From Alphaproteobacteria bacterium (lineage in GTDB: Bacteria; Pseudomonadota; Alphaproteobacteria; Bin95), in contig JAJECF010000200.1 in assembly GCA_022822125.1 (NCBI GenBank), positions 1 through 17,714 of the forward strand: a DNA stretch of 17,714 nt, written 5' to 3'. Below the pieces are notes generated by a model, which had not been told where the DNA came from, did not search any database, and saw nothing but the letters and a program-made list of their open reading frames with translations. The translations under genes were made by a program, and so were the position numbers. Shown here piece after piece: positions 5,252 to 14,211 of the stretch (position 1 is its first letter; each line of letters begins with the position of its first letter).

Positions 5252-7644
5252 GCGCGCGCGTGAAGCATGTCGATCTGCTCAGCGGCGGCGGACGCGGTTT
5301 CGGCGACCGCCGAGGTCAGCGCCTCGAAATCCCCGTGCCCGCAAGCGGTCGCAACAAGAGCCCGGACCTTCGGCCCCGCCGCCGCCGCGTCGAAGCCGTC
5401 CTCGCCGATGAGGCGCGTAATGCCCTGCAAGTCCCGCCACAGGGTTGCGGCTTGCGCCAGCGGCTGGTGGCCGGCGGCGTCGAACAGCGCCGCCGCTCTC
5501 GGAGCAGGATCGTCGGCAGCGCTGTCCGCATGCGTCAATTGCAGGAAGCGCGCGGCCCTCTCGACATCGGCCAGTCCTCCGCGCATATGGGCGTATGCGG
5601 ACACGTCCGTTTCGGCGTTGTCTGCCGTCGGCTCGCGCAACCGGGCGACCGTGGCTTCGTTCGCGCCGCATTCGGCCAGAACCCGGCGCTGCGCCTCGGC
5701 GAAGCGGCGGCCGATTTCAGAGTCGCCGCACTCGAATATGCAACGCGCCCTGGCGAGGACGGGGAGTTCGCCGGGGGCGGGCGCGCCGTACCGCTCCGCC
5801 AGTTCGGACAGCGGCAGCGCATGCAGGGACTCGAAACCGCGCGGAATCGGGGAGAACAACAGGCTGTCCTGCGCCAGATCGGTCAGCGCCCTCCGGAAAC
5901 GCCGGCACAGACGTTCGTTTTCGCCGAACTTCCAGCTGTCATTGACGAACAGCATGTCCAACGCCATGCCGGGACAGGCCTCCCGGCTGGCAAGGTCGCC
6001 CAGGAAAACGGCGACGACGCCGCCCGCGCGCAGCGGTCCGGCTCGTTCGACGAAATCCGCGACCGCAGCGCCCAGCACTGTCGAAACCGATGCTTCGGCG
6101 AGATTGGACAACGCGGTCCCCGCTTCGCCCGGCGACAGGTTCCCGCGCAGGACATGCATGCCGATCTGGAACGCCTTGTCATTCGACCAGTTTCGCACGA
6201 TTTCCGCGGAGTCGCTGGTGTCGGCCGTCGGCAGTTCGGCGATCAGCTCCTTCATTTCCCGAACGCCCATTTCCCGCGTCCAATAGAGTCTCGTCAGCCC
6301 CCGCCGCGCAATCGTCTCGTAATCCGGGTCCGGCCCGAACCCTTTCGGCAGGTCGAGATCGGTGAATTCGCGGTCCTGCAGGTTGTCGAGAAGCTCCGGA
6401 TTGCACTCGATCCATGCGGCGAGCCGCGGGGCGGCGCCGAAGATTTCTATGATCGCGTCGAAGGCGTCGGGGCGCGCTGCCGATACCGGGCTGTCATAGG
6501 CGCTCCAGTCGTCGATCTTCGGATAGAACTGCTTGCGCCATTCATCCACCAGCGGATCCATCTTCGCAAACCAGCGCTTCGGCCGCAGCACCATGTTCAT
6601 CATATCGGCATAGGTTCCCGGTAATTCCGGCGATTCGTCGGGTCCGCGGACCTGGAGTAGCGGATAGTGCCGGGCCGCCATGGCGTGATGATCCGCATGG
6701 CGCTGCATGTTGAAGAACATCCAGTTGCTGAATTTCCAGTCTGCGCTCCACGAATGGCGCGGCATCGCCTTTTCCCAACGGCCGTTCGGCAGCCGCACCC
6801 GTCGCAATCCGTAATGCTGGAAGTAGTTGCTGATCTTCATGGAAAACACGCAACACAAGCCAAGGAAGGTGAAGACCGGGACTGCCCACACTCCGCCCAT
6901 CCAGAACACCAGGCCATACCAGAACACAACAGCTCCACCGTAACGCCAGAACGGATTGCTGTAATGCCACACGCGCAGCCTTCGCCGCGCCAGACGTTCG
7001 CTGACAATCTTCCAGGAATTTACAAGGTTACTAACAACTTCCTTGGGGAAATACTTCCAGAAACTTTCGCCCTTGGGCGCCGATCCGACATCATGAGGCG
7101 TGCCCACCATGGCATGGTGAATATAGACATGTTCTGTCGCATATTGCGGGTATGAAGCGGAGGAGAGCAAAAATTCTCCGAACCGCCGCTCCCAATTGGA
7201 TCGCCGGTGAACCAGCTCGTGGCCAACCACGAATACGGCCTGTGCTTCCATGGTCAAAATAACCACCAGAATTATGCTCTCCCAGATTGCGAACTGATTT
7301 GCGACAAGGATTTGCCACATGCCAAAAATCAGCGTTGGCGGCCACAAAATTGCCCAGATCCATACCGGGAGATTATGCCAGAACAGGCGCCGTTCCGATG
7401 TCTTCGCGGGGTCCATACTGCGACCGTCGCGTCCAAGCGCCCGATCGAGCGGTCCTGCAACGCTCATAAAGAGGATCGGCGGCAACAACCACCAGCCGCC
7501 ATGGAGGGCGGCGACCAGAATCAACGGGAAAATACCGAGTGGCAGATAATGCGGAAGGGTGCTCAGGATCGACGGTTCGATCCGGCCGGGCCTATCGGCT
7601 TCGTTCGGGCTCGAGCCGACACTTGCGGCGGCATCTTGCGGCAT
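5248..7644 (-). CDS. AlkB-type di-iron hydroxylase fused to a degraded GlnE-like domain
   Basis: Residues about 25-370 form a membrane alkane-1-monooxygenase-type domain with several hydrophobic segments. The histidine boxes are complete: HELVH (142-146), EHVYIHH (171-177), the QHYG histidine (277) and QRHADHH (314-320). These ligate the di-iron centre that hydroxylates alkyl groups. Residues about 393-798 resemble one half of glutamine-synthetase adenylyltransferase (GlnE). The landmarks are a 'LRGNLSP--ALSNLAEA' helix region (499-517), the nucleotidyltransferase strand LGDLASREACPGMALDMLF (548-566), and RGGLADVERAARFLQL (688-703). In GlnE the strand carries Asp-x-Asp; here it is Ala561-Leu-Asp563, so catalysis is doubtful. 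The domain may instead bind a partner or nucleotide. A GGGA Shine-Dalgarno precedes ATG 7644, and the stop overlaps the YcaO start. Electron donors (rubredoxin) are not encoded nearby. Confidence 0.9.
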   Translation of the reverse strand: MPQDAAASVGSSPNEADRPGRIEPSILSTLPHYLPLGIFPLILVAALHGGWWLLPPILFMSVAGPLDRALGRDGRSMDPAKTSERRLFWHNLPVWIWAILWPPTLIFGMWQILVANQFAIWESIILVVILTMEAQAVFVVGHELVHRRSNWERRFGEFLLSSASYPQYATEHVYIHHAMVGTPHDVGSAPKGESFWKYFPKEVVSNLVNSWKIVSERLARRRLRVWHYSNPFWRYGGAVVFWYGLVFWMGGVWAVPVFTFLGLCCVFSMKISNYFQHYGLRRVRLPNGRWEKAMPRHSWSADWKFSNWMFFNMQRHADHHAMAARHYPLLQVRGPDESPELPGTYADMMNMVLRPKRWFAKMDPLVDEWRKQFYPKIDDWSAYDSPVSAARPDAFDAIIEIFGAAPRLAAWIECNPELLDNLQDREFTDLDLPKGFGPDPDYETIARRGLTRLYWTREMGVREMKELIAELPTADTSDSAEIVRNWSNDKAFQIGMHVLRGNLSPGEAGTALSNLAEASVSTVLGAAVADFVERAGPLRAGGVVAVFLGDLASREACPGMALDMLFVNDSWKFGENERLCRRFRRALTDLAQDSLLFSPIPRGFESLHALPLSELAERYGAPAPGELPVLARARCIFECGDSEIGRRFAEAQRRVLAECGANEATVARLREPTADNAETDVSAYAHMRGGLADVERAARFLQLTHADSAADDPAPRAAALFDAAGHQPLAQAATLWRDLQGITRLIGEDGFDAAAAGPKVRALVATACGHGDFEALTSAVAETASAAAEQIDMLHARA

Positions 7645-7722
7645 GGTGGCTTCCCTAAGCGATTATGAAGGCCCTAGCGTCCAGTTTAAAGATACCATCG
7701 AACGGGGCGACCCGCAAATCGC

Positions 7723-9015
7723 TCAGGCGCTCAGGCCCTTGAGGAGACACTCCAAGGCCTCGATACAAAACGCGGAGGTCACGGCCTCTGAGCCGTGTCC
7801 TATCTGCCCTACCGTCCCCCATTTTTGTGACTGGTCGCCGAACGCCAGCAGCTCCGGCCAGCTGCCATCTTCCCGTTGTGAATTCAGAAGCCTTTCCATA
7901 TGGTGTTTCGCATCTATGACTTTCAGGTTTTCGATATTGTAAAGCGCTGAAACCGCCTGCGCCGCCTGAAGAATGTCGGCGAAATTCCCGTTGTTATCGA
8001 GCAGGTACAGGATTCGGTCCGCAAGTATCGGGCGCAGCCCATCGAGGGTTGGTTGCGCACGAACCATTGCGCGAGCGGCAGCATAATAAACTGCAACCTC
8101 GTCAGGATACCATTTCGATGAATCCTTTACATGCCCCTGGATAATCAGCTCCTCCAGCCATCTTTGGGCATCCCTTGTCTCAGGGCGGTCTCTGAGGTAA
8201 GCGATGACATTCGCATTGACTACGGGATCAGCTTCGAGGCGGAACCGCGACACCACATCCGGCTCGTCCCCGGCCAGAATCCAGGTCGTAAAGCGTCCTT
8301 CCTCGTCACGATTGGCCAGAATTCGCGGGACGTTTCGTTCCAGAAGAATCCAGGGATGATCGCCGATAGCGAGCGAACAAAGCGCGGTGCTGTCGAGGTC
8401 CTGGGGCAGATGGCGGTAATAGCGCCACAGGCCGGGATATTCGATGGTGTGGGCGAGCCAGGCTTCGGTAGCGGCGCGTATGGCCTTGGCCTGCGGTTCT
8501 TCGCAGCGTTCCAGGGCAAGCACGCAGAAGGCCGAAACGAAGGCCGGCCGTTCGAAATGCCGGGGAATGTTCGGGTCGGCCGTATTGAACCGGATGCAGT
8601 GCCAGGCCCCGTTTTCGTTCAGGGCCGAGTCCAGGAAAGCGAGCCCCCGGCGAATGCTTTCCCGACCCGCCGCCGCCAGCGCCTCGGGACTGGCAGCGGC
8701 TCGCCGTCGTTCGGGCACGGGAGGGCGGCGCGGCGGCGCGGGGTCATGGAGCGTCTTGCGAAGAAACGCGAGCGACGCGGCGCCGATCCTCGCCTCTTCC
8801 CGCTCGGCCTCGGTGAATTTGCTGCGCGGCGGCAGGACGACATGCGTTGCGGCGTATGTTTCCTCATGCACGTGAACTTCATGGCCTTCGGCCAGCGTCA
8901 CGCCGAGCTCTTCTTCGACGGCCTTTCGGGGGTTCGCGAGAAGGCGGTCGCGAAAGCCGCTGTCTTCGCCGGCTCTCGAAAGGATGCGGTCGGCTCCATA
9001 AACGGGTGTCTTCAT
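7723..9015 (-). CDS. NHLP-like leader fused to squalene/terpene-cyclase-like domain
   Basis: A 430-residue fusion. Residues about 10-85 align with the leader of the cluster's precursor: FRDRLLANPRKAVEEELGV, then VHVHEE and HVVLPP. By hand, about 18 of 43 positions are identical. A Pro/Arg-rich linker (91-107) leads to an alpha-barrel region (about 115-425) like prenyltransferase/squalene-oxidase repeats. That region has QW-type repeats (LDSALNENGAW near 128-138 and LLNSQREDGSW near 376-386) and DLDSTA (206-211), reminiscent of the class II terpene cyclase acid motif DxDD-TA with the last Asp replaced by Ser. The start at 9015 has GGAAGG just upstream and yields a leader-like N-terminus; a longer in-frame option at 9159 overlaps the upstream ABC gene and adds 48 unrelated residues. 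Whether it is an enzyme, a leader-binding scaffold or exported cargo is open. No membrane segment is obvious. Confidence 0.88.
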   Translation of the reverse strand: MKTPVYGADRILSRAGEDSGFRDRLLANPRKAVEEELGVTLAEGHEVHVHEETYAATHVVLPPRSKFTEAEREEARIGAASLAFLRKTLHDPAPPRRPPVPERRRAAASPEALAAAGRESIRRGLAFLDSALNENGAWHCIRFNTADPNIPRHFERPAFVSAFCVLALERCEEPQAKAIRAATEAWLAHTIEYPGLWRYYRHLPQDLDSTALCSLAIGDHPWILLERNVPRILANRDEEGRFTTWILAGDEPDVVSRFRLEADPVVNANVIAYLRDRPETRDAQRWLEELIIQGHVKDSSKWYPDEVAVYYAAARAMVRAQPTLDGLRPILADRILYLLDNNGNFADILQAAQAVSALYNIENLKVIDAKHHMERLLNSQREDGSWPELLAFGDQSQKWGTVGQIGHGSEAVTSAFCIEALECLLKGLSA

Positions 9016-9058
9016 CGATGCCTTCCATTGGGCGCCGGGCTTGCCGCCCGCTCCCGTC

Positions 9059-12001
9059 TCAGGCGATCTGCCTTTTGACCAGGTCCCGGAATACTCCGTC
9101 GGCCTCCATGAGCTCGCCAAAGGAACCGGTTTCCACGACTTTTCCCGCCTGCAAAACATAGATGCGGTCGGCCCGCTCCAGCGTGGACAGGCGGTGGGCG
9201 ATGATAAGCCGGGTGGAAGTCAGCGCGACCAAGTTTCGCATGATCCTAGCCTGGTTTTCATTGTCCAGCCAGTTGGTCGCCTCGTCGAACAGCATGATTC
9301 GCGGATTGCCGATCACCGAGCGCGCGATGGTGACGCGCTGGCTCTCGCCGCCCGACAGGACGGCCCCGCTGGTGCCCACCATGGTCATCATGCCCATAGG
9401 CATGCTCTTGATTTCGTTCGCGATTTCGGCCGTGCGGGCCGCCGCCCACACTTCGTCGCTGTCTATCCGGTCGTGGTGGCTGGCCAGATTGTCCCAGAGA
9501 TCCAGAGTATGGAGCCCGACCGATTGCGGCACCGCGCCTATTTTCCGGCGAACCTGTTTCAGGTTCAGATGCCTCAGGTCGCGTCCGTCGTAATACACCG
9601 CCCCGGCGCTCGGCCGGTCGATCCCGAGCACGAGCCGGAACAGGGTGCTCTTGCCGGCGCCGGACTCGCCCGCAATCGCGATGAACTCGCCAGGACGGGC
9701 GTGAATGGTGACATCGTCGAGAATCAGCGGGCCGTCGGGCTCGTAGCGGAAGGAAATGCGGTCGAACAGGACGTCGCCGCCCAGATATTCGACCGGCTCG
9801 CCCTCGACCTCGGTTTCGGGAACCGCGGCGAGCAGCGGGCGCATCTGGTCGAAGGCCGGCAGCATGCCGGCAATGGCGCCGAAGGACTCGCCAAGCCGGG
9901 CGACGGCAGCCTGGAACGCGATGAAGACGATATAAACGACCAGAAAATCGTTGACCGGGAGGGGTCGGTCTCCCGTCGTCATCACCGCCAGGAGCAGCGC
10001 CCCGCCGGCAAGAAAGGGAAGCGCGGCGCCGAATGCCCGCGAATGGCCCTCGAGCGTGGCGACATCGAGCTCCGCGCGCTTCTGGTCGCGATAATCCCGC
10101 GCCCAGACGGCGAAAGCCGACCCTTCCGCGTTTTCCACACGCAATTTGGCGATGCCACCGACGATCTGGAAAAGCTGGCCAGCCACCCGGCGGGCCGCGC
10201 CGATCATCCGTCCGTAAGGCGAAATCTGGCGCAATCCGAGGACGACGGTAATCAGCAGCGAGGCCAGGCTGAAGACGAGGGCGACGATCCCGAGGGCGGC
10301 GTCGTAGAAGAAGACGATTCCCAAAGCCGGGAGCAGAAAGACGACTGACAGCAAACTGTCGGCGACGACCCCCTGCAGGCCGTCGCGAAGAGACTGGAAT
10401 GTCATCCCGGACATGGCCAGATCGCCGGCCGGATGACGGCGCAGAATGCTTGGCGGAAGGCGCATGAGGCGGTCCCAGAAAGCCGCCTCGACCCGCGACC
10501 CGGAACGTCCCTCGAGCCGCATGACCGCCGTGCTTTGAAGCAGGTGCAGCAATGCGCCGAGCAGGCCGAACGCCGCCAGCGCCACGGCCATGACATAGAG
10601 CGGCCCCGGGGCGCCGCCTGCCGCCGCCTCATACGCAACGAAGCCGAGCGCCAGCGCCGGCAGCAGCTTGACCAGGCCGCCGAGGAGCCCGGCTATCGAC
10701 AGCCGCGCCACATCCGGGGCCGACCCGTGCAGGGCGATGCGCAGCAGGTCCGCCGGTTTCACCGTCCCGGGCGGCAACGGACGATAGAACACCCAGGCCT
10801 CGTCGCCGAGCGCATTGGCGCGCGCCCTCGTCATCCGGACACTGCGTTTGCTTACCGGGTCGGTTTCCCGGTAGTGCCCCAACATCCCCGGCAGCAGCGC
10901 TACGGGTCGGCCGTCCTCCGCGCGGAATGCCAGCATCGCGTTGCTGTCGCCGCGCCACCAGTCGCCCTCGCCCTTGAACCGCACGCGCCGGGCGCGCACG
11001 CCCGATGCGTCGAGAATGTCGAAGAGGCCGACCGGGGCGCCGGACAGGCCCGAGCGCACCGGAATCGTGAAATCGATTCCTTCGCGGCGGCCGATAATTT
11101 GCAGGGCGTCCGCCAGGGCCGTGTCCTCGACGCCGGTCTCCCGGTCGACGGGGTGGTCGTAGATGTTGAAAAGCCGCTGCCGCGCAACCTCTTCGGCCGT
11201 GCGCTGGCTGATTGTCCGCGCGCGTTCGAGGTTTGCGTCATCGACCAATGCCAGGCGGCGGTTTTGGCGTTCCAGGGCAAGAGCGGTTGCGTGAAAGAAT
11301 GCAAGCGCTGGCAGCAGCCTGTTCTGCTGCGCCAGGGTTTCGGTCGATATGCCCGAGATTGTCGCCTCATCGAACAATGTGAGCCAGCCGGTCCGCGTCA
11401 GCGGTATCGGAGCTTCGCGCAGGCCGCGCGCCTTCCGGAGTTCCGCCGGGTCGATAATGCCCATGAACAGGCCTGCGCCAGGCGGCGGCTCGGATATCCA
11501 AACCGTCCTGCGCCGCACGGACAGCACACCGGTGTCCAGGGTCCGGGTTCGGCCGGGTTCGGCCAGCGCGGTCGGACGCGGAAGTCGGCTTGCGAAACGC
11601 GAAAGCGTGTCGGTAATGGCGGTCAGCCAGGTGTCCGTTTGCTCCGCCAGCTCCGCCGGACAAGCCTCGGTCAGCAGGGATGCCGGCAGGCGTTTCAAGA
11701 GGGTGTCCGGCAACCCTTTGGCGATCAGGCTGAGCGTTGTCCCGTTGCCGCTTTCGTCTTCATCCGGCGCGACGCCGAGCAGCAATTGCCCGGCCTCCCG
11801 GCGCAGCAGGTGCTGGGGCGCGGCCTGCTCCACACCGTCCTTGAATTCGACCAGGAACAGATGAACCGCACCCTGTTCGACGATCCAGATGCTATCCGGG
11901 TCGTCCAGCCCGACCGGCAGGTTACCGGCGCAGGGCACGGACGTGCCGGAACGTGCGGCGAGTTTCGCTATCGGTGAGTGTTCCGGCCTTGTGTCCTGCA
12001 T
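9059..12001 (-). CDS. NHLM-type ABC exporter, ATP-binding/permease protein (no peptidase)
   Basis: A 980-residue ABC half-transporter of the type found second in NHLM bacteriocin export systems. The first roughly 420 residues are a soluble extension, including a stretch near 37-75 (IWIVEQGAVHLFLVEF) that looks like a cyclic-nucleotide-binding/cupin-type beta fold. A membrane domain follows (about 435-700). The ATPase has Walker A GESGAGKST (778-786), the signature LSGGESQR (882-889), Walker B RIMLFDEATNWLD (901-913) and the H-loop AHRLST (935-940). No C39 peptidase domain is present, so it probably pairs with the peptidase-containing transporter encoded immediately upstream. The start overlaps that gene's stop (TGATG), implying coupled synthesis. 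The long N-terminal extension is characteristic of this subfamily, though its role is not known to me. Confidence 0.92.
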   Translation of the reverse strand: MQDTRPEHSPIAKLAARSGTSVPCAGNLPVGLDDPDSIWIVEQGAVHLFLVEFKDGVEQAAPQHLLRREAGQLLLGVAPDEDESGNGTTLSLIAKGLPDTLLKRLPASLLTEACPAELAEQTDTWLTAITDTLSRFASRLPRPTALAEPGRTRTLDTGVLSVRRRTVWISEPPPGAGLFMGIIDPAELRKARGLREAPIPLTRTGWLTLFDEATISGISTETLAQQNRLLPALAFFHATALALERQNRRLALVDDANLERARTISQRTAEEVARQRLFNIYDHPVDRETGVEDTALADALQIIGRREGIDFTIPVRSGLSGAPVGLFDILDASGVRARRVRFKGEGDWWRGDSNAMLAFRAEDGRPVALLPGMLGHYRETDPVSKRSVRMTRARANALGDEAWVFYRPLPPGTVKPADLLRIALHGSAPDVARLSIAGLLGGLVKLLPALALGFVAYEAAAGGAPGPLYVMAVALAAFGLLGALLHLLQSTAVMRLEGRSGSRVEAAFWDRLMRLPPSILRRHPAGDLAMSGMTFQSLRDGLQGVVADSLLSVVFLLPALGIVFFYDAALGIVALVFSLASLLITVVLGLRQISPYGRMIGAARRVAGQLFQIVGGIAKLRVENAEGSAFAVWARDYRDQKRAELDVATLEGHSRAFGAALPFLAGGALLLAVMTTGDRPLPVNDFLVVYIVFIAFQAAVARLGESFGAIAGMLPAFDQMRPLLAAVPETEVEGEPVEYLGGDVLFDRISFRYEPDGPLILDDVTIHARPGEFIAIAGESGAGKSTLFRLVLGIDRPSAGAVYYDGRDLRHLNLKQVRRKIGAVPQSVGLHTLDLWDNLASHHDRIDSDEVWAAARTAEIANEIKSMPMGMMTMVGTSGAVLSGGESQRVTIARSVIGNPRIMLFDEATNWLDNENQARIMRNLVALTSTRLIIAHRLSTLERADRIYVLQAGKVVETGSFGELMEADGVFRDLVKRQIA

Positions 12002-14211
12002 CAGCCCGATTTGACCAGCTTGTAGTACGTGCCGTCCCGGTCGGCGATCAACTCGTCATGCGTGCCGCGCTGCACTTCGACGCCTTTGTCGAGCACGATA
12101 ATTTCGTCGCAATCCCTGACGGTGCTCAGCCGGTGCGCCACGATCAGGCAGGTGACGCCGCGCCGGCGCAGCGCCTCGTCGACATCTTCCTCTGTCGCAG
12201 CATCCAGCGCGCTTGTCGCCTCGTCCAGAATGAGCATTGCGGGATTGCCCACCAGCGCGCGCGCGATTTCCAGCCGCTGCCTCTGGCCGCCGCTGAAATT
12301 GGCCCCGCCTTCCTCGACGAGGGTCGAATATCCATGCCGCCTGACCAGAATTTCATCGTGGATCCGGGCGTCTCGCGTCGCGGCGAAGACGACTTCGTCG
12401 GGAACGGCCGGGTTCCACAGGGTAATGTTGTCGCGCAGCGACGCGGAAAAAAGCATCACGTCCTGATCCACCATGGAAATGGACTGCCGCAGCACGGCCT
12501 CGGGAATCTCGTTGCGCGGATGGCCGTCGAACAGGATTTCACCCGACCAGGGCCTGTAGATGCCCGAAACCAGGCGAGCCAGGGTCGATTTTCCGGAGCC
12601 GCTCGGACCGACCACGGCAACCCGCTGCCCCGGACTGAGCACGAGGTTGAAGTTCTCGATCAAGGGCGGCCGGTTCCTGTTGAACCCGAAGGTGACGTTG
12701 CGCAGTTCGAGCCGCCCCGTGAGCTGAAGCCGACCCCTGAATGTGGAGATCGACCCCGACTCAGCATTTCGCCGGTCGAAGGAGGGATCCTCGGCGGCTT
12801 TTGAGATGTCGTCGAGCCGCTGCAAATCGGTTTCGAGCGCCTGGCGTTTGTCGGCGAGCTCCAGGAAGCGCCCAATCGGGCTCAGAAACATCTCCGCAAG
12901 GACATAGAACCCGACAAGCGTGCCCAGGGTCATTTCCCCGGCCAGGGCCAGGCTTCCCCCGATTGCCAGGATCGCCGCGCTGCGGAGCGCGGCAACGAAG
13001 TCCGGGAGCGCGGCGTTGACAGCCCCCAGATCCGAGCAGACCTGACGCGCCCGCAACTCCCGCGCCTGCTGGCCGCTCCAGCGCGAAAAAAACCGGTCGT
13101 CCGCCCCGGTCATGCGCAGATTGTCCGCGTGACTCAACATCTGCATGCCAAGGCCGATCAGCAAACCCTGTTCGCGCCTCATCGCCTGGGTCTGGAAAAC
13201 CCGGAGCGCGTTGAGAAAGTAGGCCGCCATGCCGTGCAGCACGGCCAGCAGCAACACGATCAACGTAAGCAGGACATCATATGCCAGCATCGCGACGAGA
13301 AGGACTGCGCTCATCGCCATGTCGATAACGAGCACAACGAACTGGTCCGTCAGGTTCTTCGCGATTCTGTCGATGGAGGAGACACGGTCGGTCAGGTCTC
13401 CCGCAAACCGATGTTCGAAAAACTCCACCGGCAGCCGCAGCAGGCGCGACAATCCCCGGCTGTAGCCGATCACCGAAATCCGGGTCGCAAGCCGCTTCAG
13501 GAATCGGTGCTTGAGCAGGGACAGGACATATACCAGCACGCCGCCGCCCAGCAGGGCCGCCACCAATCCGCCCCAGGCGCCGTGATTTTCCAGAACGTCG
13601 TCCACAAAGATGGTGAGCGAGGCGGGAACGAAGAGTGTCAGCAAGGTCAGCATGAAACCGCAGGCGAGCGGTCCGAAAAGCGCATTCCACGATCCGCCGA
13701 GAAGAACATTCAATTGCCTGAACAGGCCGGGCTGTTCGCCACCGGGACTGAAATCGGGGCCGCGCTGGAATCTCAGCGCTATGCCGCTATAGCCCCTGTT
13801 GAACTCTTCCGTGGAAAGCCGGCGGCGCCCCGTGGACGGATCCACGAGGTAGAAGTGGCTGTTGTCGAATCCTTCGAGGACGACGAAATGGCTGTATTGC
13901 CAGAACAGAATGAGAGGTAACTGAAGCTTCTTCAGTTGTTCGGCGCGCATGCTGAGGCCGCTGCATTCAAGACCGTAGTGCCTGGAAGCGCGCAGAATGC
14001 CCGCGGCGCTGCTGCCATCCCGGCCAACCTCGCATTTCTCGCGCAGTTCGGTAAGCGGCACCCGGCGGCCGAAATAGGCCAGTATGCTGCCGAGGCAGGC
14101 GGCGGCGCATTCCGACGCATGCATCTGCAACAGTATCGGCGTGGTTGTCCTTCGTTTCGAAAGCACCGGCGCGGTATTGTCGCTGCCCCCCTTCGAGGCG
14201 CGTAACGCCAT
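12001..14211 (-). CDS. NHLM-type ABC exporter with C39 leader peptidase
   Basis: A 736-residue peptidase-containing ABC transporter that should cut the leader and export the core. The C39 domain (about 22-145) has the Gln-Cys motif QMHASECAAACL (Q29, C35), His108 in SHFVVLEG and Asp124 in LVDPSTG, a complete catalytic set. The membrane domain spans about 165-450. The ATPase has GPSGSGKST (535-543), FSGGQRQRLEIA (639-650), MLILDEATSALD (659-670) and His693. Start choice: ATG 14211 overlaps the stop of the HlyD-like gene (TAATG) with GAGG eight bases upstream; an in-frame ATG at 14277 would bury 66 bases in that gene and is less likely. C39 enzymes cut after double-glycine-type sites, which fits the Ala-Gly end of the precursor leader. 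Confidence 0.93.
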   Translation of the reverse strand: MALRASKGGSDNTAPVLSKRRTTTPILLQMHASECAAACLGSILAYFGRRVPLTELREKCEVGRDGSSAAGILRASRHYGLECSGLSMRAEQLKKLQLPLILFWQYSHFVVLEGFDNSHFYLVDPSTGRRRLSTEEFNRGYSGIALRFQRGPDFSPGGEQPGLFRQLNVLLGGSWNALFGPLACGFMLTLLTLFVPASLTIFVDDVLENHGAWGGLVAALLGGGVLVYVLSLLKHRFLKRLATRISVIGYSRGLSRLLRLPVEFFEHRFAGDLTDRVSSIDRIAKNLTDQFVVLVIDMAMSAVLLVAMLAYDVLLTLIVLLLAVLHGMAAYFLNALRVFQTQAMRREQGLLIGLGMQMLSHADNLRMTGADDRFFSRWSGQQARELRARQVCSDLGAVNAALPDFVAALRSAAILAIGGSLALAGEMTLGTLVGFYVLAEMFLSPIGRFLELADKRQALETDLQRLDDISKAAEDPSFDRRNAESGSISTFRGRLQLTGRLELRNVTFGFNRNRPPLIENFNLVLSPGQRVAVVGPSGSGKSTLARLVSGIYRPWSGEILFDGHPRNEIPEAVLRQSISMVDQDVMLFSASLRDNITLWNPAVPDEVVFAATRDARIHDEILVRRHGYSTLVEEGGANFSGGQRQRLEIARALVGNPAMLILDEATSALDAATEEDVDEALRRRGVTCLIVAHRLSTVRDCDEIIVLDKGVEVQRGTHDELIADRDGTYYKLVKSG

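Noticed and set aside
2582..5263. Long plus-strand open frame of 893 codons opposite YcaO
   Set aside because: It is antisense to a clear YcaO gene, is Arg/Ala/Pro-rich with no family features, and is the kind of frame that GC-rich DNA leaves open by chance.
5248..6450. A working glutamine-synthetase adenylyltransferase (GlnE)
   Set aside because: Only one GlnE half is present, it is fused to a hydroxylase, and the first Asp of the nucleotidyltransferase pair is Ala. A nitrogen-control role is unlikely.
10433..11977. Plus-strand open frame of 514 codons opposite the second ABC gene
   Set aside because: The opposite strand encodes complete ABC motifs, while this frame has no recognisable domain.
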